Origin: JBBQFI01 sp038321775
GTDB taxonomy: Bacteria > Verrucomicrobiota > Verrucomicrobiia > Chthoniobacterales > UBA10450
Direction: 5' to 3'
Assembly (NCBI GenBank): GCA_038321775.1
Contig: JBBQFI010000002.1
Coordinates: 248,001-312,000 of the forward strand
Length of the DNA: 64,000 bases
How positions within the stretch are numbered: position 1 is the stretch's first letter; every line of letters begins with the position of its first letter. A program made the translations under genes and the position numbers. Under the pieces are notes generated by a model that saw only the letters and a program-made list of their open reading frames with translations, was not told the origin of the DNA and searched no databases. Positions 42,952 through 50,975 of the stretch are shown here, piece by piece.

Positions 42952-44927
42952 AAAAACTATTTTTTGTTCTCTCAGCAATCTGCGCCTTCAGCCTTCACGC
43001 AGAATTGCCCCCGCTCATTCCGCGCGAAGTTCTTTTCGGTAATCCCCAGCGCTTGGATCCGGAAATTTCACCCGATGGCAAACAACTGGCGTGGCTGGCC
43101 GCGGACAAAAGTGGCGTGCTGAACGTTTGGTGTAGCGCGCTGGATGGAACGAACGCTCGCGCCGCGACCAACGAAACACATCGTCCGATTCCCTGGTTCA
43201 AATGGAGCGGTGACGGTAAACAAATTCTCTACCTCCAGGACAATGGCGGCGATGAAATCGATCATCTCTTTTCCGCTAACCTTGAAAATGGAAACGTTCG
43301 CGATCTGACTCCATTTCGCGGTGTTCGTGCGCAAAATGTTCTCACGGATGTGCAGCATCCGGGGTCGATCCTGGTCGCGCTCAATCTGCGCGATCGCCAC
43401 GCCTTCGATATGTATCGTGTCGATCTCACGAGCGGAGCAATTACGCTCGCCGCGACAAACCCGGGAGATGTTCTGAGTTGGAGGACCGACGGCGATTTTG
43501 TCATTCGCGCCGCCACAGCTTTTGACGGCAAGAGTTTGAATTCGATCGTTCGCGTGCGCGATGCCGCTGACAAACCATGGCGTGACCTTGTCGTTATGCC
43601 GTTCGAGCGGGCACTTTTTCCGGGAGAGGTTGTCAACGGTTCGCTCGTCGCCGGCTTCGCGCCGGACGGCAAAAGTCTGACCATTCATTCGGCGTTGCAC
43701 TCAGATAAAGGGCGACTCGTTAGGGTAGATTTGCAGAACGGGAACGAGCTGGAGGTTCTCGCGCAGGATCCAGATTCAGACGTCGCTGAATCGGGGCTCG
43801 GCGAGGACACGAATGTGATCGTCAACCCGAAGACGGGAGCGATCGAAGCGGTGGAGTTTGAATACGCCACTCCGCATTGGGTTTTTCTGGATGCGAATCT
43901 GCAATCGGATTTCAAAAAAATAGGCGAACAAGTCCGGGGGTTTCTCGATTTGATCAGTCGCGATCGGGCCGATACAAAATGGATTGTCGCTGCGCGCCGC
44001 AGCGATGCGCCCGCCTCCTATTTTCTTTTCGATCGCGAAACGAAGAAGATTGCGCCTCTATTTCAAGAAAGTTCCGCACTCGCTCGTTTCACCTTGGCGC
44101 CAAAAAAACCGGTCATCATCACAGCGCGCGACGGATTGAAACTCGTGAGCTATTTGACCGTTCCGCCAGGAGTAGAACCAAAAAATCTTCCTCTCGTCCT
44201 GCTCGTGCACGGCGGGCCATGGTATCGCGATCACGATGACTACGAACCGGAAGTGCAATTTCTCGCGAACCGTGGCTACGCGGTTTTGCAGGTGAACTAT
44301 CGCGGCTCGGTAAGTTTCGGAATCGATTTCCTCAATGCCGGAACGCATCAGTGGGGACTTGGAACGCAGGAAGATCTTTACGACGCTGCGCAATGGGCGA
44401 TCGCTCAGAAAATCGCCGATCCGAAACGCGTCGCTTCCATGGGTTGGTCGGGCGGTGGCTTCGCGACGTTGCGTGCGCTGGAAATGCGACCCGATCTTTT
44501 CGCGTGCGGTGTTGACGGAGTCGGACCGGGAGATGTCGCGACACTTTTCCGTTCGTTTCCCGAGTATTGGTCAAACATTACCGCGCGCTGGCGGCGACGC
44601 GCCGGTGACGCCGATCACGATCCAGAGTGGAATCGAAAGATTTCACCGCTTTATCACGTCGATTCGATTCGCGCTCCGCTCCTCATCGGTCAGGGCAAGA
44701 ATGATCCGCGAGTGACGATCGCAAACACCGAAATGATGGTTGCCGCGTTGCGCAAAGCAAAACGGGAAGTAACGTACATTGTCTATCCCGATGAAGGCCA
44801 CGGCTTCGCGCGTCCCGAAAACAATCTCGATTTTTACGGACGCGTCGAAGAATTCCTCGCGAAATATCTCGGCGGACGCGCTGAGCCTTGGAAGAAAATT
44901 GCGGGATCGACCGCGGAATTACGATGA
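42948..44927 (+). CDS. exported S9 family prolyl oligopeptidase-like peptidase
   Basis: This is a 659-aa serine peptidase of the acylaminoacyl-peptidase/DPP group. The signal peptide is MKKLFFVLSAICAFSLHAEL, so the start at 42948 (ATGA overlap with the previous gene) is preferred over the longer frame from 42798. A seven-bladed propeller occupies about residues 35-390 (PDGKQLAWLAADKSG, WSGDGKQILYLQD). The alpha/beta hydrolase domain has the nucleophile Ser501 in GWSGGG, Asp586 in GKNDPRVT and His618 in DEGHGF. It probably works in the periplasm on peptides, together with the M20 and M3 enzymes encoded next to it. Confidence 0.92.
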   Translation: MKKLFFVLSAICAFSLHAELPPLIPREVLFGNPQRLDPEISPDGKQLAWLAADKSGVLNVWCSALDGTNARAATNETHRPIPWFKWSGDGKQILYLQDNGGDEIDHLFSANLENGNVRDLTPFRGVRAQNVLTDVQHPGSILVALNLRDRHAFDMYRVDLTSGAITLAATNPGDVLSWRTDGDFVIRAATAFDGKSLNSIVRVRDAADKPWRDLVVMPFERALFPGEVVNGSLVAGFAPDGKSLTIHSALHSDKGRLVRVDLQNGNELEVLAQDPDSDVAESGLGEDTNVIVNPKTGAIEAVEFEYATPHWVFLDANLQSDFKKIGEQVRGFLDLISRDRADTKWIVAARRSDAPASYFLFDRETKKIAPLFQESSALARFTLAPKKPVIITARDGLKLVSYLTVPPGVEPKNLPLVLLVHGGPWYRDHDDYEPEVQFLANRGYAVLQVNYRGSVSFGIDFLNAGTHQWGLGTQEDLYDAAQWAIAQKIADPKRVASMGWSGGGFATLRALEMRPDLFACGVDGVGPGDVATLFRSFPEYWSNITARWRRRAGDADHDPEWNRKISPLYHVDSIRAPLLIGQGKNDPRVTIANTEMMVAALRKAKREVTYIVYPDEGHGFARPENNLDFYGRVEEFLAKYLGGRAEPWKKIAGSTAELR

Positions 44928-46432
44928 GATTACGACTGCTTCTCTTTTGTCAATTTCTCGCTGCGATCGCATACGCGGCTGACCCAGCTGTCGTCGCAAA
45001 GCAAACGCGCGATTGGCGCGCACAGCACGAACGAGAAATTCTCGCGGAATTCGCCGATCTGCTCGCGGTTCCAAATCTGGCGAGCGACGCGCCCAACATT
45101 CAACGCAACGCAGATGCGATTCGCGCCATGCTGGAAAAACGTGGCCTAACGACTCAACTTTTGAAGCACGAAGGCGCGCCACCCATGGTGGTTGCGGATT
45201 TGGTCGTGGCCGGTTCCAAACGCACCATCGCTTTTTACGCGCATTACGACGGACAGCCGGTCGATCCAGCAAAATGGAAAAGTGATCCGTGGAAACCGGT
45301 CATGCGCGATGCAGCCGGCAACGACATCGAGTGGCGAAACGCCAAGACAATCGATCCAGAGTGGCGGCTCTACGCGCGTTCCGCCGGCGATGATAAGGCT
45401 CCGATCGTCGCCATGCTTGCGGCGATCGACGCGTTGCAATCTGCAAATGTAAAACCGGCCGTAAATTTTCGTTTCGTTTTTGAAGGAGAAGAGGAAGCGG
45501 GATCGCCGCATCTCGCTGCCTATCTCGCGGAAAATCCGAAGGTGTTACGTCCCGATGCGTGGATTCTTTGCGATGGGCCCGTGCATCAAAGCCGGCGCAT
45601 GGAACTTTTCTTCGGCGCACGTGGAACGATCGACCTGGAACTCACCGTTTACGGGCCAATCAAGGGTTTGCATGATGGGCACTACGGAAACTGGGTGCCC
45701 AATCCAATCGTTAGGCTAACGCATTTGCTCGATTCCATGCGCGATGAGAACGGGCGGATCCTGATCAAGGATTTCTACGAGGACATCAAACCTGAAACTT
45801 CGGCCGAACGCGCCGCGCTCGCCAGAATTCCCGACGTCGAATCGGAACTTCGTCGCGAATTTCAGATCGGTTCCACAGAAGGAAACGGAAAACCGCTCAA
45901 TGAATTGCTCCTGTTGCCAGCGCTAAACGTGCGCGGCATTCAGTCCGGCCACGTCGGGGAACAAGCGTCAAACACAATCCAAACTGAAGCGAGCGCATCG
46001 ATCGATTTTCGTCTGGTGCCTAACGAGACGCCGGAGTCGATCAAACCGCTTGTCGAACGACATTTGGAGAATCAGGGTTATAAAATCGTTCGCGACACAC
46101 CTGATTCGGAAACCCGAATGGCGAATGCGAAAATTGTGAAAGTAAAATGGGGCGCCGGTTATCCGCCCGCCCGGACCTCGCTCGATCTTCCGCTCTCCCG
46201 CGAAGTCGCGAGCATCATGAGCGCGACAGGACACGAGCCTATTCGACTGCCGACCGTTGGCGGCAGCATTCCGATGTATCTTTTCCAGCAGCCTAACGAG
46301 ACTCCGGTGATTGGTTTACCGATCGCCAACCACGACGACAATCAACATGCCGCGAATGAGAATTTGCGGCTGCAAAATCTTTGGGATGGAATCGAAATCT
46401 ACGCTGCACTCTTCGCCGGACTGTCTGGGTAG
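44924..46432 (+). CDS. exported M20 family metallo-dipeptidase
   Basis: This is a 502-aa zinc peptidase. The signal peptide MRLRLLLFCQFLAAIAYAADP fixes the start at 44924, which overlaps the S9 stop (ATGA). Metal and catalytic residues are visible in YAHYDGQPVD, in DDKAPIVAMLAAI and in FEGEEEAGSPHL, with the dimerisation domain between (residues about 225-380). It probably hydrolyses dipeptides released by the S9 enzyme. The last codons TCT GGG TAG lie within the left arm of repeat copy 2, so the present C-terminus is supplied by the repeat. Four GCCTAACGA sites fall in this gene. Confidence 0.92.
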   Translation: MRLRLLLFCQFLAAIAYAADPAVVAKQTRDWRAQHEREILAEFADLLAVPNLASDAPNIQRNADAIRAMLEKRGLTTQLLKHEGAPPMVVADLVVAGSKRTIAFYAHYDGQPVDPAKWKSDPWKPVMRDAAGNDIEWRNAKTIDPEWRLYARSAGDDKAPIVAMLAAIDALQSANVKPAVNFRFVFEGEEEAGSPHLAAYLAENPKVLRPDAWILCDGPVHQSRRMELFFGARGTIDLELTVYGPIKGLHDGHYGNWVPNPIVRLTHLLDSMRDENGRILIKDFYEDIKPETSAERAALARIPDVESELRREFQIGSTEGNGKPLNELLLLPALNVRGIQSGHVGEQASNTIQTEASASIDFRLVPNETPESIKPLVERHLENQGYKIVRDTPDSETRMANAKIVKVKWGAGYPPARTSLDLPLSREVASIMSATGHEPIRLPTVGGSIPMYLFQQPNETPVIGLPIANHDDNQHAANENLRLQNLWDGIEIYAALFAGLSG

Positions 46433-46577
46433 CGCGCGCGTCTCGCGTGCTGGTCGCGGCGTCTCGTCGCGACGGACTTTCGTTACGACTTCGATTGCAA
46501 CAAAAGTATTGGATTGGAAATGAAGTTCGTGATCGCGAGACGCGATCACCAGCACGCGAGACGCGCGCGCTACCCAG
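46425..46577. repeat. nested-hairpin intergenic repeat, copy 2
   Basis: The 29-base outer arms (46425-46453 and 46549-46577) are perfectly complementary. Inner hairpins are a TCGCG...CGCGA stem near 46453-46472 and the perfect GTGATCGCG/CGCGATCAC stem at 46530-46549. The centre is unrelated to the other copies. Both convergent neighbours use the TAG within the arms (CTGGGTAG) as stop codon. Confidence 0.9.
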
Positions 46578-48762
46578 ACGTCGGTGGAGCTTTCACTTCA
46601 TTCACAGGTTCGATCAGCTTTTGATCTAGCCCGCGTCGTTTCAAGAGCGGTTCCAAATACGGATCGCGCCCGGTGAAATCGTGAAAGAGTTGCATGGCAT
46701 CGACACTGCCACCGCGCGACAAAAGCGTCTTTCGGAAATGGTCGCCGTTCTCCCGTTTCAAGCCGCCATGTTCCTTAAACCACTCCACACTATCCGCATC
46801 GAGCTCCTCGGCCCAGATGTACGAATAGTAACCGGCCGAATAACCACCGGCGAAAATGTGCGAAAAATAGGCGCTGCGATAACGCGGTGGCACCGTCGAC
46901 AAATCGACTCCGGCCTTTTTCAATGCCGCTGCTTCGAAAGCCAGACAGTCGTTAGGCACTTCGCTCGGTTTTAGTTGATGCCAGGCCTGATCGAGCAGTG
47001 TCGCCGCCAAATACTCGGTCGTCTGAAAACCTTGATTGAATTTGTCGGCCGCTTTGATTTTATCGACGAGTTCCTGGGGCATCGGCTTACCAGTCTGACA
47101 ATGTTTCGCGTAATTCTTCAGAACTTCCGGCCAGGTCGCCCACATTTCATTGACCTGCGATGGATACTCGACGAAATCGCGCGGCACGCGGGTCCCGCTA
47201 AAGCGCGGATACTTCACATGCGAAAACATTCCGTGAAGAGCATGACCGAATTCGTGGAACGCAGTTCGAACCTCGTCGTGCGTGAGCAAAGTCGGCTGAC
47301 CCTTCGGCGGCTTTGGGATATTGAGATGATTCGCCACCACCGGCTGGTTGCCTAACAAGTCGCTCTGCTGAACGTAGGCAGTCATCCAGGCCCCGCCACG
47401 TTTCGAAGCGCGCGCGTAGTAATCGACCAGAAAAAGCGCGAGCGATTTTCCATCAGCATCGGAGACTTCAAACACGCGCACGTCCGGTTGATAAACGGGC
47501 AGGTCGTGTCGTTCTTTAAAAGTGATCCCGTAAAGTTTTGTCGCGGCGTAGAAAACACCGTCACGCAAAACGTGGTCCAGCTCGAAGTATGGCCGGATCT
47601 GCGATTCATCAAAAGCGTAGTGAGCCTGCCGAACTTTTTCCGAATAAAAAGCCCAGTCCCAAGAGGCGAGTTGAAAGCCGCCGTGTTCCTGCTCGATAAT
47701 TTTCTGCATCTCAGCTTCTTCGCGATGCGCATTGGCCACCGCCGGTGGCGCGAGTTCGCTTAGAAGTTTGTTGACCGTTTCCACATTTTTCGCGGTCTGA
47801 TCTTCGAGTTGATAGGCAGCGTGGCTGGCGTAACCGAGCAACGCCGCGCGTTCCGCTCGCAATTTTACCGTGCGCAAAACCGCATCACGCGTGTCCCATT
47901 CGCCGCCATGACTATTGCGTGCGAGTGAGGTTTGCATGATGCGCTCACGCAACGGGCGATTCTTTAAGAACGTCAAGGCGGGCTGGCCGGTTGTGTTCTG
48001 GAGCGGCAGGACAAATTTGCCTTCTTTTTTTTCTGCTTTCGCCGCGACCACTGCTGCTGCAACGTCGCTCTCGGAAAGTCCGTCGAGATCCGCGCGCTTG
48101 TCGACCACGATGGACGACGCGTTCTTCTCGTTCAGCACATTTTGCTCGAACTTCGTCTGCAGCTCCGCCAATTCCGCATTCATGGCTTTGAGTTTCGTTT
48201 TGTCCGCTTCCAAAAGCTTCGCGCCCGCGCGCACAAAATCTTTGTAGTAACGTTCGACCAGCCATTTTGATTCCGGATCGAGATCGAGTTTTTCGCGGTC
48301 GTTGTAGATCGCTTCCACACGGGCAAAGAGCGCGCTGTTCAAATGAATCGCGTCCGCGTGCGCGGCAAGCTTCGGCGCCATTTCCTTGTCGATCTTCTGC
48401 ATTTCCGGATTGGTATTGCAGGCGTTGAGATTCGAAAAAATACGGTCGACGCGCGCGAGCAATTGTCCGCCGCGCTCCATCTCTACGATTGTATTTTCGA
48501 ACGTGGGCTTTGCCGGATTCGCGGCGATCTTGTCGATTTCCTTCAGCTCCTCCGACATTCCCTCGGTGTAAGCCGGGATGAAGTGCTCGTTCTTAATCTT
48601 ATCGAACGGCGGAATGTGAAAAGGCAAGGTGCTTTCGGTGAGCAACGGATTGGCGGTCATTGGTTTTTTATTCGGCGCAACTGCATTGGATTTTTCCGCC
48701 GCCGAAAGCGAGCTGGCGAGGAAAGGAAAAAGACAGAGGAAAAGAGCCAATGATTTTCTCAT
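46570..48762 (-). CDS. dcp: exported M3 family peptidyl-dipeptidase (Dcp-like)
   Basis: This is a 730-aa zinc metallopeptidase that probably removes dipeptides from the C-termini of peptides. The zinc site is HEFGH at 503-507 in TAFHEFGHALHGMFSHV, and the sequence around (KVRQAHYAFDESQIRPYFELDHVL; GGYSAGYYSYIWAEELDAD) is diagnostic for Dcp. A signal peptide (MRKSLALFLCLFPFLASSLSAAE) fixes the start at 48762, where the frame continues 30 codons further upstream. Export to the periplasm agrees with the convergent S9 and M20 genes. Its stop codon lies in repeat copy 2. One site encodes PND. Confidence 0.93.
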   Translation of the reverse strand: MRKSLALFLCLFPFLASSLSAAEKSNAVAPNKKPMTANPLLTESTLPFHIPPFDKIKNEHFIPAYTEGMSEELKEIDKIAANPAKPTFENTIVEMERGGQLLARVDRIFSNLNACNTNPEMQKIDKEMAPKLAAHADAIHLNSALFARVEAIYNDREKLDLDPESKWLVERYYKDFVRAGAKLLEADKTKLKAMNAELAELQTKFEQNVLNEKNASSIVVDKRADLDGLSESDVAAAVVAAKAEKKEGKFVLPLQNTTGQPALTFLKNRPLRERIMQTSLARNSHGGEWDTRDAVLRTVKLRAERAALLGYASHAAYQLEDQTAKNVETVNKLLSELAPPAVANAHREEAEMQKIIEQEHGGFQLASWDWAFYSEKVRQAHYAFDESQIRPYFELDHVLRDGVFYAATKLYGITFKERHDLPVYQPDVRVFEVSDADGKSLALFLVDYYARASKRGGAWMTAYVQQSDLLGNQPVVANHLNIPKPPKGQPTLLTHDEVRTAFHEFGHALHGMFSHVKYPRFSGTRVPRDFVEYPSQVNEMWATWPEVLKNYAKHCQTGKPMPQELVDKIKAADKFNQGFQTTEYLAATLLDQAWHQLKPSEVPNDCLAFEAAALKKAGVDLSTVPPRYRSAYFSHIFAGGYSAGYYSYIWAEELDADSVEWFKEHGGLKRENGDHFRKTLLSRGGSVDAMQLFHDFTGRDPYLEPLLKRRGLDQKLIEPVNEVKAPPTSG

Positions 48763-48866
48763 GGTGAAATGGCGTTGAGTGTTTAAGCGATCACGATGAT
48801 CGGAGCGAGTAATTACACGACGCCTTTCGATCGAGGAAGTTTTCTTTCGCAAGCGCGGCGCGCAAT

Positions 48867-49083
48867 TCAGGCGGACTTGCGCAGCTGCTCGGAACGAATG
48901 GGCAAACTACGGAGGCGCTTTCCGGTCGCGGCAAAAATTGCGTTGGTGATTGCCAGTACGATCGGCGGCACGGGCGGTTCGCCCACGCCAAACAGTTGTG
49001 TCTTATCGCTCGTCACAAGGCGTGTCATCATCCACTTCGACCGTGCGCCCGGCCCCGTTGACGGTAAGGCTGATCTTCGTCAC
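48867..49083 (-). pseudogene. deletion remnant of a second iorAB operon
   Basis: Starting at the GTG at 49083 the sequence reads TKISLTVNGAGRTVEVDDDT, clearly the N-terminus of an IorA-type 2Fe-2S subunit (compare SKIALNINGTRKDVDVDDD of the intact gene), then meets a stop. In another frame it continues LVTSDKTQLFGVGEPPVPP and on to IFAATGKRLRSLPI, the C-terminus of an IorB-type subunit, with a TGA at 48867-48869. The parts join at about 49017-49021. Roughly 2.5 kb of a normal iorAB pair is missing between them. No functional product is expected. Confidence 0.8.
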
Positions 49084-49148
49084 CGGAATGTTTGGATAAT
49101 TAGCGCGCCGATTCGTTCAACATTTTTGCGGGAACAGCAAATTATGGC

Positions 49149-49868
49149 TTACGTCATCCAACCTTTACTCTGATATTCCATGTAAATCGCAGTCGTCTGC
49201 GCAACTTTGCGCCCGAAATAGCGCTCGACCACTCGCAGCGCCAGATCGATTCCCGAGGACAAACCTCCGGCGGTTGAAATTCGATCGCCTTCGACGAAAC
49301 GCACTCCACGCACCACCTTCACGTCTGGAAATTCCTTTTCCAATTTGTCGACAAAATCGTGATGCGTGGTGGCGGATTTCCCGGCGAGTAACCCAGCCTT
49401 GGCCAGTTGGAATGCGCCTGCGCAAACCGACATCGTGACATCCGCTTTTTGCGAAACTTGGCGCAGCCATTCTCTCATCGGTTCCGATCCTTTCTGCGCC
49501 GGAATCACGACAACTTTGCAATCCGGAACATTCGCAAAGGTGTAATCGGGCACGAGTTTCAGTCCGGCCGATGCGGTAATCGTTTCGATTTTATCCGAAA
49601 CCGTGAAGAGTTCGAAAGGCATATCGTCAGCCACCATCACGTCTTGGAAAACTTCCCACGGTCCAGTGAAATCGATCACCGTGACACCTTCGGAAATAAC
49701 AAAGGCTACCGGAATTTTGCCGTGAGCCGGCGGAGTCAGTTTCCGTTTTGCTTCACCTGATTCGTTACTTTTTGAATCCTTCGCCGCGAACAATCTGTTC
49801 GTTGCGGGCAAGGATATAAATGCCGCGCTCAATACCGCAGCCTTACCGATAAAACGTCGTCTTTTCAT
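49149..49868 (-). CDS. exported DJ-1/PfpI family protein
   Basis: This is a 239-aa protein of the class I glutamine amidotransferase-like fold. The N-terminus KRRRFIGKAAVLSAAFISLP resembles a twin-arginine signal. The nucleophile elbow is SVCAGAFQLAKAGLL with its Cys, followed by the conserved TTHHDFVDKLEKEFPDVKVVRGVRFVEGDRISTAGGLSSGIDLALRVVERYFG. Activity in this family varies (isocyanide hydratase, chaperone or glyoxalase-like); export makes a detoxifying enzyme plausible. It lies 54 bases after the GlxA-type regulator gene on the same strand and may be controlled by it. It is related in sequence to the N-terminal domain of that regulator. Confidence 0.88.
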   Translation of the reverse strand: MKRRRFIGKAAVLSAAFISLPATNRLFAAKDSKSNESGEAKRKLTPPAHGKIPVAFVISEGVTVIDFTGPWEVFQDVMVADDMPFELFTVSDKIETITASAGLKLVPDYTFANVPDCKVVVIPAQKGSEPMREWLRQVSQKADVTMSVCAGAFQLAKAGLLAGKSATTHHDFVDKLEKEFPDVKVVRGVRFVEGDRISTAGGLSSGIDLALRVVERYFGRKVAQTTAIYMEYQSKGWMT

Positions 49869-49922
49869 ATTTGTTTTTATTGGGATTGTTGGTTGGAGAT
49901 TGCTGCGACTGGCAGGGAAAAA

Positions 49923-50906
49923 TTATTTGTGGTGATGAACGCCAAAGCTGCGCTGGTATTTACTGGGCGTAATGCGGAAGCGCTCCCGGAACGCTCTTCG
50001 AAATGCATCGGTGCTTTTGAATCCAACAGAATCGGCGACCGCGTCGATGGATGCTTTTCCTCCGCACAAACGCCGCCGCGCTTCATCGAGCCTGTGGGCC
50101 TGAACGAAAATTCCCGGCGGCTGGCGAAACGCGGCTTTGAAACGCCTGACAAAATGTCGCCGCGAAAGACACGCTCGAGTCGCGAGGGCCTCGATCGACA
50201 GATCTTCATTGGGATTGTTGGTGATCCAGATCGCACTGTCACCCAGTCGATCGATCGACTTTGTCTGAAATTGCAAGGGCTCGGAATATTGTTCCTGACC
50301 GCCGGCGCGCTTTAGATAAACGACAAGTTCTCGCGCCACGGCGAGCGCACATTCCCGTCCAAAATCTTCCTCAATCAACGCGAGCGCCAGATCGATGCCC
50401 GCGGTGACTCCAGCGGAAGTATAGAAACGCCCTGCTTTCAAGAACAACGCATTCGCATCCACCTTCAGTTTCGGAAAACGCGCGGCGACATCAGCAGCGA
50501 ATCGCCAATGCGTCGTTACACGCTTGCCATCAAGCAAACCGGTCGGCGCCAATCCATAAATGCCGGTGCAGACCGATACAATTCGGCGCGTTTGGGCAGC
50601 GCGCGCTTTGAGCCATTGCGCGACAGGTCGATTCACTTCGGCGCCCCGCAGCCCACGGCCACCGGGAATAACAATCGTATCCAGCTTCGGGGCCGAGCGC
50701 AGGGTGGTGCGCGGATGAAACGTGATTCCGGACTCCGAGATGAAAGGTCGACTCGTTAGGCCGAGAAGGAAAATTTCGTAAACGTTGCGCTCTTTTCCAT
50801 CTCGTTGTTTTACAACTGCGCTGCAGAACGCTTCGGCCGGACCGACCAAATCCAGGGCGGTAATTTGATCGAATCCTACGAACCCGATGCGAAGCGGTGC
50901 CGGCAT
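49923..50906 (-). CDS. GlxA-type AraC family transcriptional regulator with DJ-1/PfpI domain
   Basis: This is a 327-aa regulator. The N-terminal DJ-1/PfpI domain (about 1-190) keeps the Cys-bearing elbow VCTGIYGLAPTGLL and probably senses a small ligand. The C-terminal AraC domain (about 215-325) has two helix-turn-helix motifs: LSIEALATRACLSRRHFVRRFKAAF and ASIDAVADSVGFKSTDAFRRAFRERF. It precedes the exported DJ-1/PfpI gene, which is the simplest target. It has a CTCGTTAGGC site encoding Leu-Thr-Ser. Confidence 0.9.
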   Translation of the reverse strand: MPAPLRIGFVGFDQITALDLVGPAEAFCSAVVKQRDGKERNVYEIFLLGLTSRPFISESGITFHPRTTLRSAPKLDTIVIPGGRGLRGAEVNRPVAQWLKARAAQTRRIVSVCTGIYGLAPTGLLDGKRVTTHWRFAADVAARFPKLKVDANALFLKAGRFYTSAGVTAGIDLALALIEEDFGRECALAVARELVVYLKRAGGQEQYSEPLQFQTKSIDRLGDSAIWITNNPNEDLSIEALATRACLSRRHFVRRFKAAFRQPPGIFVQAHRLDEARRRLCGGKASIDAVADSVGFKSTDAFRRAFRERFRITPSKYQRSFGVHHHK

Positions 50907-50975
50907 GCAGACACCTTACAAGCGCGAGTGGGCATGTCACTATGGCGAATAACGGACAATTCGTGCCATAACGCA

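Noticed and set aside
46311..46629. Short frames through repeat copy 2
   Set aside because: Translations of the repeat arms (SARVSRAGRGVSS, ETRALPR), explained by structure, not coding.
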